The position numbers and the translations under genes were made by a program. The notes under the pieces were generated by a model. The model worked only from the letters and a program-made list of their open reading frames with translations. It was not told the DNA's origin and did not search any database. Source: Warburgia ugandensis (Eukaryota > Streptophyta > Magnoliopsida > Canellales > Canellaceae). Taken from it: 64,000 bases of DNA. Position 1 is the stretch's first letter; the number at the start of each line of letters is the position of its first letter. The DNA is taken from NCBI GenBank assembly GCA_035236585.1, contig CP141135.1:7536001-7600000 (forward strand), written 5' to 3'. Positions 48,401 through 57,966 of this stretch are shown here, in pieces.

Positions 48401-51400
48401 TTGGAACAAATGGAGATGTGCATCTGGAGTTTTATGTGATTGGCGGGTGCCACTCAAACTAAAAGGAAAGTTCTATAGGATGGCTATAAGGCCGGCCATG
48501 CTCTATGGATCAGAGTGTTGGCCAGTTAAGGAACATGATACACATAGGATGAGCGTCGCAAAAATGAGGATGTTGAGATGGATGAGTGGTAAGACAAAAA
48601 AGGATAGAATTAGAAATGAAAATATTAGAGAAAATTTAGGGGTAGCACCAATAGGTAATAAGATGAGGGAGATTAGACTTAGATGGTTTGGACATGTCCA
48701 AAGGAGACCAACAACGGCACCAGTTAGAATGAGTGAGGCAATACGAGTAGAAGGTTCTAAAAGGCCAAGGGGAAGACCCAACAGAACGTGGATAGAAGTG
48801 GTGAAGAAAGATTTAAAAACTTTGGGACTAAATGAAACCATGGTATTTAATAGAGTGGAATGGATGAATAAGATTCATGTGGCCAACCCCTAATTGGGAT
48901 AAGGTCTTGATGATGATGAAATATATAAATATATATATATATTGCTTTTTTTTTAAATGGTGGACACCCACACACACCCATACTCTGTTTAAGGAATCGT
49001 AAACTCATGACCTTCACGATTGAGACTCACACATACTCTACTATGCTCCATAGTATTGTTATTTAGTTATACATATTTTAAGTACACTATCTTCACTTGG
49101 AAGAGACCTCCCTTTAGAACGAAGACTCTACACCATTTGTTTCTTTGAAATGCAAAATAGTCCCAAGGCAAGTGATACTATGACATAAATAAAAAATCTG
49201 AGGTGTCAAACTAAAATCTCCTCTCGAAGTAAAGATTCTATCCTAAGCCATTTCTAACTTTAATAACATCAAGTGATACCTTCCCATTTAAAAAAAAAAT
49301 AAAAAATCCTTGGCTTAAGACAAAGATCCTAAGAGCTTCAAAGTTCACTAGTCTAGTATTTTTTAAAACATGTAATCCTAAGAAACTAACAATATAATCA
49401 AAATATAAATTAAAATCACTCAATTCCTTGTCTAACTGCTGATTTGAAGGGGCCATAAATTTCCCCTCCTCAAAGCATTCTCAAGATCCTTCTCTTGGGA
49501 AACATTTGGATGGGCAGGTCAACATTTTCATTGGATTAAGTGAGACGTCCTCTAGTAAGAAAATATAGACAGGTTCCTCTAACAAAGGCCTTAAGAATAC
49601 TACTGGTTTTCTAGAGCATAGTTATAAAGCTTGGATTTAAAGCAAATCAACATGGCAAATGCAGACAGTTCAAGAAAATTTGCGTAAAAATAGGAAAAAG
49701 TACAAAAAGCTTGAAATTTTGAAATCATTCCATTTTAATGTTCTTTTAGAAATGACAGCCGGTTTTTAACTAGATTTAAAAATGATAGACAAAGGTTTGA
49801 TTAATCACTCATGAAAATTTGCATTTAATGCATACTAGTATTTAATTTGGTGAATTTTGCGTTTCCTTAAATACAAGATTTTTGGATTACTTGGGATCTC
49901 TTAAAGTTTAAAATGAGACAACGTTGTTCTTTCAGGAAAACATCAATTATTGGTGGACTCTACGACTGTGTTCTAGACAAACATTTGTGTTCCTAGGCTT
50001 GTTTCTCAGAAGGCATTTATCTGATGCAACCTATTTTAAGACAGTGAAATTGTATTTTGTTGCATACTTGAAACTACCAAAATTAGTTCATGGGAACAAA
50101 TCCGAAAGTTCACATACATCTGTAATTTCTAATTGTAAACAGAAGTATCAAAATTGACCAGGTTGGCCCAACAGAGTACCCCTCATGCAGTAAAAAAACC
50201 CTTCATCACAGTAGAAACCGTGCATAATTTGAAGTTCCTTTGTCCATCCAGGGTAGTTAACAGAGATCATTTTTGCCAATTACCTGAATAAGAATTTCTT
50301 TTCCATTTCGTACCGCTGCACCTGCTGATGAATCCAAAAGCATATGCAATCAGAATTTAGAACTTCACAGAAACAAATAAACAAAAGTATGTTATAACAT
50401 AATATGGTGCAAGATAGAAACAGAAATGCATTTTGGTGGATTCCCTTCCACATCCAAATTTATCTACACTCATATTTATCCTCCCAATGCCTGAATCCAG
50501 TCCCAAGCAATTTAGGAGCAATGTCAGAAAACATAATATTCACAAACACAATACACAATCCTAGATTTTTCCCATAAAGTATTCTCTTGTTATTAGAGAA
50601 AAGATCCTTGTCATTTGCAACTGATAGAATAAGTGAGCTTTCTTTATCCTTGTGGTGTTAGAAACTGGATGCTTGCTCCAAAATATGCTGAAGCTAGTTT
50701 TGGAAAGTAAAAGTCCATTTTTCATGATAAAAAATTTTCTGGAGCTCTTTTACCTTTAAGGTATATGATTTTTTGCAACTGTTCCCACATGAAAAATATT
50801 AACACTATAAAAACTAATTCCGTTGTTCCACATTTGAACTTTTATATTTCACATGAATATGGTGCTTCTAACAATTTCATTGAACTTAACAAGAGTACCA
50901 TGTTATATGGGGATCACTATGGCAGAACTTCAGTTACATTTTCTCCAGGCAGGACTCACAGAACTGGCATGAAGAAATATTCTTCATGTCTGATCAGAGA
51001 TAAAGGAATGGGAGGCATAACAGTGACTTCATTAGGGACATGGTCATTGTTCATTAATATCCTAACATTAGCGTGTAGATACACAGAAATTAAAATTATC
51101 ATATATTCCCCAGATCAGATGCTCAGAACTGTGTCTCCCAGCATAGGCAACATGAAGTAACTTACAGGAGAAGCATCAGATAGCATTTCCCAAGCACCAT
51201 GTCCAGAAAATTGTAAATCCCCATGTCAGAAACAGTTTTTGCATTTTGATTTGCTGCAAGCACTCTTTAGAAGAATTTAGTACTCAAACAACAAATACAG
51301 AATGCTCAGAATTAAAAAATTACATTTTTGTTTACTCATAAGTTAAAGTAACAACGAACAATTTATGGTGTCCCTGTTAGGTAATTGTTGACGACTTTAT

Positions 51401-52233
51401 CAACCTAGCTATATTAATTGTAATATCATAAGCTACATTTAAGAGTAAAAGGGCAGCCCCGGTGCATGAAGCTTCTGCGCATGCAGGTCCGGGGAAGGGG
51501 TGGACCACAAGGGTCAATAGTACATTTAAGAGTCATATCTATATTATGAGGTGATCAAAGAAGCTGGATGTACATAACATTTGCCCCATGGATATGATGT
51601 CCACATGAATTTCAGACATCTTATGATTCTTAAACTGAAAGGCCTCCATAGCAACTTTCTACTGACTTCTATTATTATGTTTGTCTTTAGTAGTCCAAAA
51701 TATCAAAAAGAACTTTCCAAAGGCAGCACTAATTTGATTATTTATGTGCTTCTTTGATGTGTACTAAAATAATTTACTCAAGCTACATCATCAGCCGATG
51801 ACAAATGCTTTATACTGATTTAAATTGACTTGGGTTGCATACTAAAGATCCAGTATCAATATTGGGTACAAGATGCTAAACCTGAAAAGATTTAGGGGAA
51901 GAAACAATGACCACAATAAAAAGTATTTCGAAAGACTAATTTATGAGGCTGTACAAAATAAAGCAACGGAACAGGGAAAGGAACAAGCATACCAGGAAAG
52001 GAATCCGTCCGATCAATAACCTGCATTCCAATAGAAAAAAGAAAGGACACAAAAGAGAGAAGGATTAAGTCAGAGAATTAAGCACAATCCTGCAAAACAA
52101 ATAACCAGCTATACGTTCCAGTTGAATCAGATTAAAAAAAAAAACAAATAGATTTGGGAAAATATGGAAACAATTTATGTTAATAGAACATAATGGTTTG
52201 AAGTCAAATTCATACGCTACTCGTGTGACCCAT
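23790..52233 (-). CDS. AMY2: Alpha-amylase, cytosolic AMY2 type (GH13), 12 coding exons
   Basis: Coding exons in transcript order: 52,216-52,233; 51,993-52,020; 50,284-50,321; 44,819-44,945; 44,508-44,734; 42,343-42,488; 42,114-42,226; 26,194-26,282; 25,939-26,061; 25,734-25,769; 24,058-24,156; 23,790-23,981. All junctions inside the coding region are GT-AG, phases agree, and the sum is 1,236 bases or 411 residues plus stop, close to Arabidopsis AMY2. The enzyme cuts internal alpha-1,4 bonds of starch-type glucans. GH13 regions are present: DIVINHR at 107-113, nucleophile Asp191 in FRFDFAKG, acid/base Glu216 in SVGEYWDS, third acid Asp298 in ENHDTGS, and the C-terminal beta domain ending AVWHK. 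There is no signal peptide, which fits a cytosolic form. The first coding exon has only six codons (MGHTSS) and is the least certain part. The gene looks intact although introns hold about 18 kb of mobile DNA. Confidence 0.93.
24157..25733 (-). other. AMY2 intron with (AC)n(AT)n repeat
   Basis: Intron between the exon ending in HVME and the exon starting [10 protein letters not shown]. It holds an (AC)n(AT)n microsatellite at 24,661-24,696 and no recognisable transposon. Confidence 0.8.
26880..27233 (-). other. Pararetrovirus noncoding region, minus arm
   Basis: Counterpart of 38,276-38,636 in the plus arm, with the same TATA-like TATAAGAAGAGG stretch on the minus strand near 27,050-27,065. 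It would have carried the viral promoter and leader. Part of the fossil. Confidence 0.7.
27234..33388 (-). pseudogene. Pararetrovirus polyprotein region, minus arm, with internal duplication
   Basis: Reading down the minus strand: capsid region, zinc finger and second cysteine-rich box, protease, then reverse transcriptase and RNase H. A stretch of about 1.7 kb from just before the zinc finger to just past the protease is present twice in tandem, at about 30,771-32,475 and 29,074-30,770. The arm is broken and is a fossil. Short antisense open frames repeated in both arms are mere shadows. Confidence 0.85.
27316..27816 (-). pseudogene. Overlapping accessory ORF of the pararetrovirus, minus-arm copy
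   Basis: Same reading frame as 37,693-38,193 in the other arm. It overlaps the 3' end of the polyprotein region in another frame. See the plus-arm copy for its description. Confidence 0.5.
33389..38275 (+). pseudogene. Pararetrovirus polyprotein region, plus arm (capsid to RNase H)
   Basis: Parts in order: an acidic segment, capsid-like region (about 33,830-34,760), CCHC zinc finger (34,872-34,913), second cysteine-rich box (about 35,241-35,325), a charged coiled-coil-like stretch, aspartic protease around DTGAST (about 35,800), reverse transcriptase with [10 protein letters not shown] and YIDD (about 36,480-36,990), and RNase H (about 37,280-37,680). This order is that of a badnavirus or tungrovirus polyprotein. 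The arm is broken and is treated as a fossil. Confidence 0.88.
37693..38193 (+). pseudogene. Overlapping accessory ORF of the pararetrovirus, plus-arm copy
   Basis: An ATG-started frame of 166 codons overlaps the end of the RNase H region in a different frame, and is open in both arms. It is hydrophilic, arginine-rich at the start, with an [11 protein letters not shown] stretch and a glutamate- and leucine-rich second half that could form helices. I do not recognise a family. Some caulimovirids carry an extra ORF after or across the polyprotein end, so a genuine accessory protein is plausible. It could also be the true polyprotein's shadow. Confidence 0.45.
38276..38636 (+). other. Pararetrovirus noncoding region, plus arm
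   Basis: About 360 bases without a viral ORF separate the polyprotein end from the polyprotein start. A TATA-like CCTATAAGAAGAGG at about 38,453-38,466 would fit a pararetroviral promoter. The usual initiator methionine tRNA primer site (TGGTATCAGAGC) was not seen, so reverse-transcription priming is unexplained. Confidence 0.65.
38637..40026 (+). pseudogene. Pararetrovirus polyprotein 5' part, second pass of the plus arm
   Basis: A start codon at 38,637 opens an acidic N-terminal region ([13 protein letters not shown]), then the same capsid-region sequence as at 33,390-34,400. It stops at the junction with LINE D near 40,026. No movement-protein-like domain is visible before the capsid region. 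Part of the fossil. Confidence 0.8.
40027..40562 (+). mobile_element. LINE D, 3' fragment abutting the viral block
   Basis: The plus strand carries the LINE C-terminal domain ([34 protein letters not shown]) in an open frame, then the family end AATTGGGATAAGGTCTTGATG and a GAT tail to about 40,562. It directly joins LINE C in the opposite orientation. Its 5' side is joined to viral sequence, and no target-site duplication is seen. An open frame running from viral sequence into LINE D is a chance fusion. Confidence 0.85.
41748..41993 (+). mobile_element. Au SINE with long target-site duplication
   Basis: The body, about 41,786-41,962, begins GGGGAGCCTTGGCGCAACGG, has the tRNA-like promoter (box B near GGTTACGGGTTCAAGG), CTTGCAAAATGCAAGGTAAGG in the middle, and the 3' end GCACCAGGGCTGCCCTTT. 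A 31-base direct repeat flanks it at 41,748-41,778 and 41,963-41,993. The left copy overlaps the LINE C target-site duplication. The body looks full length. It sits in the large AMY2 intron. Confidence 0.92.
43085..43258 (+). mobile_element. Au SINE in an AMY2 intron
   Basis: Full-length body from GAGCCTTGGCGCAACTG to GCACCGGGCTGTCCATTTT, with the tRNA-like head and the conserved GGTAAGGCTGCATACCATAG core. It lies in the AMY2 intron 42,489-44,507. No clear target-site duplication remains, which suggests an older insertion. Confidence 0.88.
45380..45424. repeat. (AT)n microsatellite, LINE B target
   Basis: About 45 bases of AT dinucleotide directly before LINE B. AT-rich sequence also follows LINE B at 48,919-48,942, so the element probably inserted within this repeat and its target duplication cannot be delimited. 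Confidence 0.9.
45426..48919 (+). mobile_element. LINE B, full-length RTE-type LINE, inactive
   Basis: This is the best-preserved LINE, about 3.5 kb, in the AMY2 intron 44,946-50,283 and antisense to the gene. The leader has two tandem units of about 145 bases and then three 69-base units starting at 45,814, 45,883 and 45,952. The endonuclease (about 45,958-46,719) shows RIATWNI, QETKW, SAYAPQ and GADLNDHVG. The reverse transcriptase (about 47,400-48,230) shows [24 protein letters not shown] and GSALSPYLF. The catalytic motif reads FADY instead of FADD at 48,125-48,136, which removes an essential aspartate. Four or more frame breaks divide the ORF. The C-terminal domain runs 48,246-48,893, and the tail is GGTCTTGATGATGATG. 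Confidence 0.92.
51434..51533 (-). mobile_element. 5'-truncated Au SINE with target-site duplication
   Basis: Only 74 bases of the SINE 3' end are present (51,447-51,520), in reverse orientation. The 13-base direct repeat TACATTTAAGAGT flanks it at 51,434-51,446 and 51,521-51,533. It lies in the AMY2 intron 50,322-51,992. Confidence 0.88.
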
Positions 52234-53280
52234 ATCCAATCAGAATAAAGCCGTAGAAAAAATTAATCCTGCAAGATAGATAAGCTACTCCATAAGACTC
52301 CACCATGTAATCCCTACGAAAAGTTGTACTAAGAAGAGACTAACAAGATCACTTAATCTGCTGATAAATTCAAGAAGATTCTCATAGAACTCTATAATCT
52401 GTTTAAAAATTGAAGAAGATTCTCATAGATGACGTCAAAATAAAAATCTTTCCTTTATATAAAAATCATTCACAAAGTTTCCATGGAATAAGGACTTAAA
52501 TCTGTTACATATGAGCCTATCTCCATCAGTACCATACTTCAGAAAAGTAAGCTGAGAGATTAGATTTACAAGAAGCAGGAAAGCAAATATCCTGAAATTC
52601 TTAGCAGCTTCTTCATTTCACGAGAAACAACTATTTTATATACTATTTGATAAATGTTATTGCTAAAGATTAAATGTAAAATGTACAAAAGAACAAACTG
52701 TATGGCAAACTGCTTTGTTTTATCCTAACTACCATATAACATGCATAGTTCACAGGCTCACATCTATACGCTACAGGACTAAATGCCGAAGGTATTGAAC
52801 TTCTTAGGATCTTTCCTTCGCATTTCATAAGAAGCAACTGTCATTGTAGTTACTTCACCTGAACCGCAAAATGTAGAAAGAGCACAGCACATGGTACTAC
52901 CTTGTATCAATCTAACTACCATCTAGCGTGGTTGACAGAATAACATCTTTATTCTACACAAGATAATGTAGAATAAGTGACACCCAAACCACCTCATTTG
53001 ATGTAGACGCCCTCTCCCTTCATTTCAATTCCCTCACTAGCAATTACCACTATAAATTTATAACAGCCAAATATGATAGTTCAAACTGCAGAAAGTTTAT
53101 GTAATAAAAAACCACATTTCTTATCAACTAACAAACGGAAATGCAAATGGGTTCATCAAATTGAGGTGGTTCTTTACAGAAACTCAATTTTCAAGGACAA
53201 CCCAAGAGAGGAAACTGAAACAAAGGTCTGAAAGAGAGATGAAACCCACCTCTAAAACCTCAAATTTGAAGAATACGAGT
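52234..53280 (-). other. AMY2 5' UTR and its probable intron
   Basis: An acceptor TCTATCTTGCAG ending at 52,269 would start the exon that holds the AMY2 start codon (exon 52,216-52,268). A likely noncoding first exon ends at 53,250 with donor GTGGGT. Between them lies about 980 bases of AT-rich intron. The first exon and the transcription start are inferred. Confidence 0.45.
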
Positions 53281-53305
53281 GTCGCTTCCTCCTCCTCGTC
53301 CAGCC

Positions 53306-53313
53306 TATAAATA
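53306..53313 (-). promoter_or_regulatory. TATA-like box upstream of AMY2
   Basis: The minus strand reads TATTTATA (plus strand TATAAATA) about 30 bases before the inferred start of the AMY2 first exon. Because it also works in the plus direction, its strand is uncertain. Confidence 0.35.
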
Positions 53314-54799
53314 GGAAGAAAAGCTGGAAATTTGAGGGGGGCCACGTGCGCACGTCAAGCTGTTCCATACGTGACAGAATGGGACTGTCGAATGGTTGAT
53401 TCGATTCTTTCGTGCTTTTTCTGAAATGGGTCAATTAGAACCGCAGAAGAGGAATCCGTGAGAAAAATTGGAAGCGTTTCTGCACTTCGAGAGGTGAGAA
53501 GAGAAAGTAATATTTTACAAGAGATGGGAAGGGGGAAGCTTTTGGGATCTCTCCTTTTCGTTTTTGGGTTCGCTTTCATGGTTCATTTGCTGGACGTTGT
53601 AGAGGTTGACATGCGCGTCGGAATTTTTCTTTGTAGAAAAGCTTGGCAATTTGACTTACGAATCAGATTTTCTGATTCGCGGTTTTGCCCACTGTGGACA
53701 GCACGTTTACGAGGAAAATGGATTCCCTGCCCAATACATGCATCCGGGAGTCGGCAATGGGCTGAACCCAGGGCCATTCGGCGTACATGCATCAGGTAGT
53801 CGGCAATGGGCTGAGCCCACGGACATTCGGCGTTGGCCTTTTGGGCTTACCGTAAGTTCTTGACCAAGCACTTTTGATGCCAGATCATTTGTTCATTAGG
53901 GGCTGCCCATATCAATGGCCCTGATCAATCTATGGGGAGAAATGAATCTAACAATCTTAAGTCCTTCTAAATTTGCAAGTGGGAATGAAGCCCAAACCCA
54001 AATACAATAATAGTGGGCTCTTATCTAATATGTTTTTGAGGTTTTTAGTTGTTTCTGTTGTCATGGTATTAGATGGCATTAATTTGCCAACAAAATCAAT
54101 CTTCTGATCAAATCCTGATGGACTTTGAGGCTCATGTTCTTTTAGACTTCTCAACTAAAGTTAAGGCCACATAAAATTGATAAATGGGCCTTGATTCAAG
54201 TCCACAAACTCATGTTTAACAGAGACGAATGCACACCGATAGAACTCCGTTTGCCTTACCGAAGGAGATTAGGAGACGGTATAAGAAACTTGCTAACGTA
54301 TTCGGCGGATAAGTTTCCTTCCAAATTTGTGGAATACTTCTGAAAAATCAAAACAGTCTCAATGTAAAGCCAAAAAACACTTCCAGACATGACTCTGGCA
54401 ATCCAAGCACTTCTCCTATTACTTTCCCTAATTATTCAAGCGGTCACTTCTCTGTGTTCTTACATTAATAGATAGATTTATGACAAGAACACAACCTTAT
54501 CTTTTTGACAAATGATAAGAATTCTTGGTTCCAAGGGGAAGAAGTGACTGAAAGGATTGTCCAGGGAGCTATCGAAGTCTCAGCAGACTGTCTACTTTCT
54601 ACACTTTTAGAGAGGGAAACTAGGTGTCTGATCATCTGGTGTCTGAAGGGGTTCCTTCCAAAGTAAGCAAGCATTGATTTGGTTTATCTCCTGTTCGTGA
54701 CTTGACCAGTTTTGGTCTTTAGTTTGTGTAAAGTCACTACTTCGTGCGTAAGAAAAAGAAGAGAACGTTGTAAAGAGAGTGCCAATTTTTATTTTTTCG
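53314..54799. other. AMY2 upstream region, with a 49-base tandem repeat
   Basis: GC-richer than its surroundings to about 53,850. A 49-base unit containing AGTCGGCAATGGGCTGA occurs twice in tandem, at 53,736-53,784 and 53,785-53,833. Open frames of 60-113 codons on both strands cross it, but none has a recognisable domain. The remainder is AT-rich with no gene supported. Confidence 0.55.
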
Positions 54800-54905
54800 G
54801 AATGCGGTGCCTACCAGGTAAGACTGCGTACTATTAACTCTTGTGGTTCATCCCTTTTTCGGATTCTCACATATGCAGGAGCTTTGTGTACATAAACTGC
54901 CTTTT
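54800..54905 (+). mobile_element. Au SINE, 3' half, diverged
   Basis: The core CCAGGTAAGACTGCGTACTA and the end GGAGCTTTGTGTACATAAACTG align with the 3' half of the other Au SINE copies. It is older than most, with many substitutions and no visible target-site duplication. Confidence 0.75.
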
Positions 54906-55508
54906 GAAAATAGTAACTATGTCTACATTAGGAGGGCCTGTTTCCAATGATTTTAACACATTTGTCTCCTTCTCTATGTATTCACATCCTCCTAAACTCA
55001 TACGAACACACCGCTAATAATAAAGGCGTTACATTTACTTTCATTTCTTGGAGTTTGATATGGACATACAAGGGAAATACCAGAGTAATAGGATGCAATG
55101 CAAATTGTTGTTATAATTCGTATGAATAAACCACTTCTTACTCTGTTTCTTGCTTCCTTTCTAATATTTGCTATTGAATTAACGACCACTACAAAGGGGC
55201 CCAAACTCCTTTGATTGATGAAGAAAAATTGTACAAAAAATTCCTAGATTTATCGTGATTTGATGTTTATTTCCTAGACCTTTCGAATATATTAGGATAA
55301 ACTTCCGATCTAATATACAATATCAATTCCACCAGAAATGCAGACGCTAATGCCATTACATTTTTCTGACTTGGATATCCTACATGTACTGATTTGCTGA
55401 GTTGGCATTGACCAGATGACATGTCAGTTACTATTAAAAATAAGAGTCCCTGTAAGCAATATGCTCAAGAGAAAAGATGTACACCTCATTTTTCTATGTA
55501 ATAGTATT

Positions 55509-55683
55509 GGCTTGAGCCTTGGTGTAATGGTGGAGTTGTTGTGTGACCTTGAGGTTATGTTTTCAAGGCGTGAAAACAGCCTCTTAGAAAATGTAAGGTA
55601 AGACTGCTTCCTGTTAACCCTCTTGGTCTGCCCTTTCCTTAGAACCGGGATACGCCGGAACTTCGTGCACCAAGGCTGCCGGG
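55509..55683 (+). mobile_element. Au SINE, full length, diverged
   Basis: The sequence begins GGCTTGAGCCTTGGTGTAATG, contains the tRNA-like box B region around GGTTATGTTTTCAAGG and ends TTCGTGCACCAAGGCTGCC. All parts of the family are present in order, with substitutions throughout. No clear target-site duplication was found. Confidence 0.85.
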
Positions 55684-57530
55684 GTCAATGGCTTGTTATG
55701 AAAGTCCGGGCACTAGTGAGGATGGAGGAATCATGAAGGGAAAATCCTAATGGAGTTTGGTCTAAACGTAACATCCAACCTATTCCAATAGAATGAGATT
55801 CAAATAGCACTCTTAGATGGCTGAAGCCTTGCATAGACAGACCATGAAAATTGTGGGACTCACCAGCTAGAATTAATGAAGAACTAGAAGGATGTAACTT
55901 CCCATGTCCGGCGATCGGCTAACAGTGCTGCATATAACCAAGCAAGAGACGGGATCCTGCTCGAGTAGCTGAAAATTAGATGGTACCCGGATTGTGGTTC
56001 CCGGATTTAGAGCATCTATCGGATGGAGGTGTTCATTAAGTCCCTACAGAGACTTCCTAGGCTCCTCCCTGCTCTGTTATTGATCTAATGAAGAGTAGTC
56101 TATTGGCTGCTCTTCTGGTGTGTTTGCTGTGGCTGTATTAAGATCATCTCGATTTAGTTTTTCTTGTTCATTCACAGGGAGGGCTAACTAATAAAATTAC
56201 CCCTTCCCCAAAAAGAAAATGCAGACCAGCCAGAAACTGTTTAAAGCTGCAGCATTTTGTTGGATGCAACTCATTTTTTACACTATGTTTCAGTGACTGT
56301 GTTCTAACTCCTAACTCTACTAGGATAGATTGAGTGAAGTGGGCCATAAAATTATTAGGTTTCGTGGCTCTAAAACTGTTCATGGTTGTCCTGCTTAAGA
56401 GAAAATTGGATTGCATGAAAGTTTGATTGTTTTAATTTGTTGACGATGATAGAATAGTTAGTTCATATCTTCGTTGTGCACCTATGAACACCCTCCTTGT
56501 GTTGGTCCTTCAAATCCCCATGTCGTGGCTGCTTCCAAAGACGATTTCGATTTATGACTTTTCTATAGCAGACTAGGACCGGTAAGATTGACGACTCCAG
56601 TCACCTAACGAGTGTGATCAGTGAGAACGATCTCCTGTGGCAAGTTAGTTGGCTCGCTTGCCTCAACCGACTTGTAGTAGTTCATCTAGTATGAGAGGGG
56701 TTGCAACTTGTGACACTATTAGTCTCTGCCTTCTTTCAAATTCGGTGCATCTCTCAGAGTTCATTAGTCATCTGTGATTTACTTTATGCTTCAAGTTACT
56801 GTACACGTTTTCACATGTACCTCTGAGAAATTCGGTGCATCTTCCAAAGTTCATTAGCCACCTGTTATTTACATTATGGTTTCAATGGTTTCAAGTATCT
56901 GTAAGTTCAAGAAATTTGGTGAGGAATATGAGATAAGGGAATAGGTCGAAATGTAAAGAATATTCCACAAGGGACAGTTCATCCCAAAAAATACCAATCT
57001 GCTGCAAGTACAGATCATCACAAAATATACCAATCTGTTGGAAAGAAGGAATGAAACAGAAATAGATGAACAGTGTGGATGTGAATTGAGTTTCAGCATA
57101 GACTCTTGCACAGAGAACCAAGAAGCTTTTGGAAATTTGATAATTTTCTTTGGTTCCAAACATCGAAGGAGTTTCCAATTTTATGTATCAATGGCTTAAA
57201 AATTAAGGTTCTTTGGTTACATTATAGTGATTCATGAATTTAATCATAAAAAAATAGACCCCTTCCAACTTTTTAAAATTTTATTTAGAAGTTAGCATCT
57301 GTTGTGTCTCGAGATTAAGTCAGCATTTGAATGCGAAAACGTTTTACACTTCAATTACGCCAAATCATTTGAAGGTGTAATTTCACGAGAATTCCATTTT
57401 TCCGTGAAAAAACAATTTCTTTCCACGTCCTGCCAACCAAACCGGCTTTTAAGTACAAAAACCCATGTTTCAAAAAGCCGATGAAGGCCAAACAAGAGGC
57501 TGTGACAAAAGCAGCTAATTAGATGGGGGG
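55684..57530. other. Intergenic spacer, no gene supported
   Basis: Sequence between two SINE copies and downstream of the PPR gene. Open frames here are under 100 codons and have no family features. A motif around GAGAAATTCGGTGCATCT and GTTCATTAG is repeated near 56,740 and 56,825. Confidence 0.5.
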
Positions 57531-57655
57531 AGGGGGGAAGCCACGGCGTAGGCAGAATCTGGGGAAGGACCAGACCACAGGGGTCTACAGTAGGTAATCT
57601 TACTTTGCATTTTTGCAAGATGTTGTTTTTACACCTTGAACGTGAAAACTGGCTT
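57531..57655 (-). mobile_element. Au SINE, reverse orientation, diverged
   Basis: The reverse complement shows the family core CTTGCAAAAATGCAAAGTAAG, CCCCTGTGGTCTGGTCCTTC and CTACGCCGTGGCTTCC in the expected order. The tRNA-like head is weak or missing. Confidence 0.75.
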
Positions 57656-57966
57656 ATAGACACGAGCTTAAAACCTTGAGGATTTAGGACGGCTGAAGTC
57701 GGACCTACTTTCAGCAACACTACAATTTTCCTATCAATCGCCCCATCATCGGACCGCTGGATGAAAAACCTCTGGAGTGGGGCCTTTTCCTATGCCCACA
57801 AATCAGCATCGCATTGTCAAACCAGTGCAGTTCTGCACTGCTTCATATCCCTTTTCTTCATGTGCACAGTAAATCATAGCCAACAAAGAAAAATGCAATA
57901 AACACACACACACATATATATGCACAAACTGACAATGGCTGCGGAACTTTTTGCCTCTGCAATGTA

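Noticed and set aside
23790-52233. AMY2 as a pseudogene disrupted by the viral insertion
   Set aside because: All 12 coding exons read without stops, phases agree, splice sites are canonical and GH13 catalytic residues are present; the insertion is intronic.
53458-53799. 113-residue plus-strand ORF upstream of AMY2, possible divergent gene
   Set aside because: A hydrophobic stretch is present but no start context, partner exons or family match; it crosses the 49-base tandem repeat.
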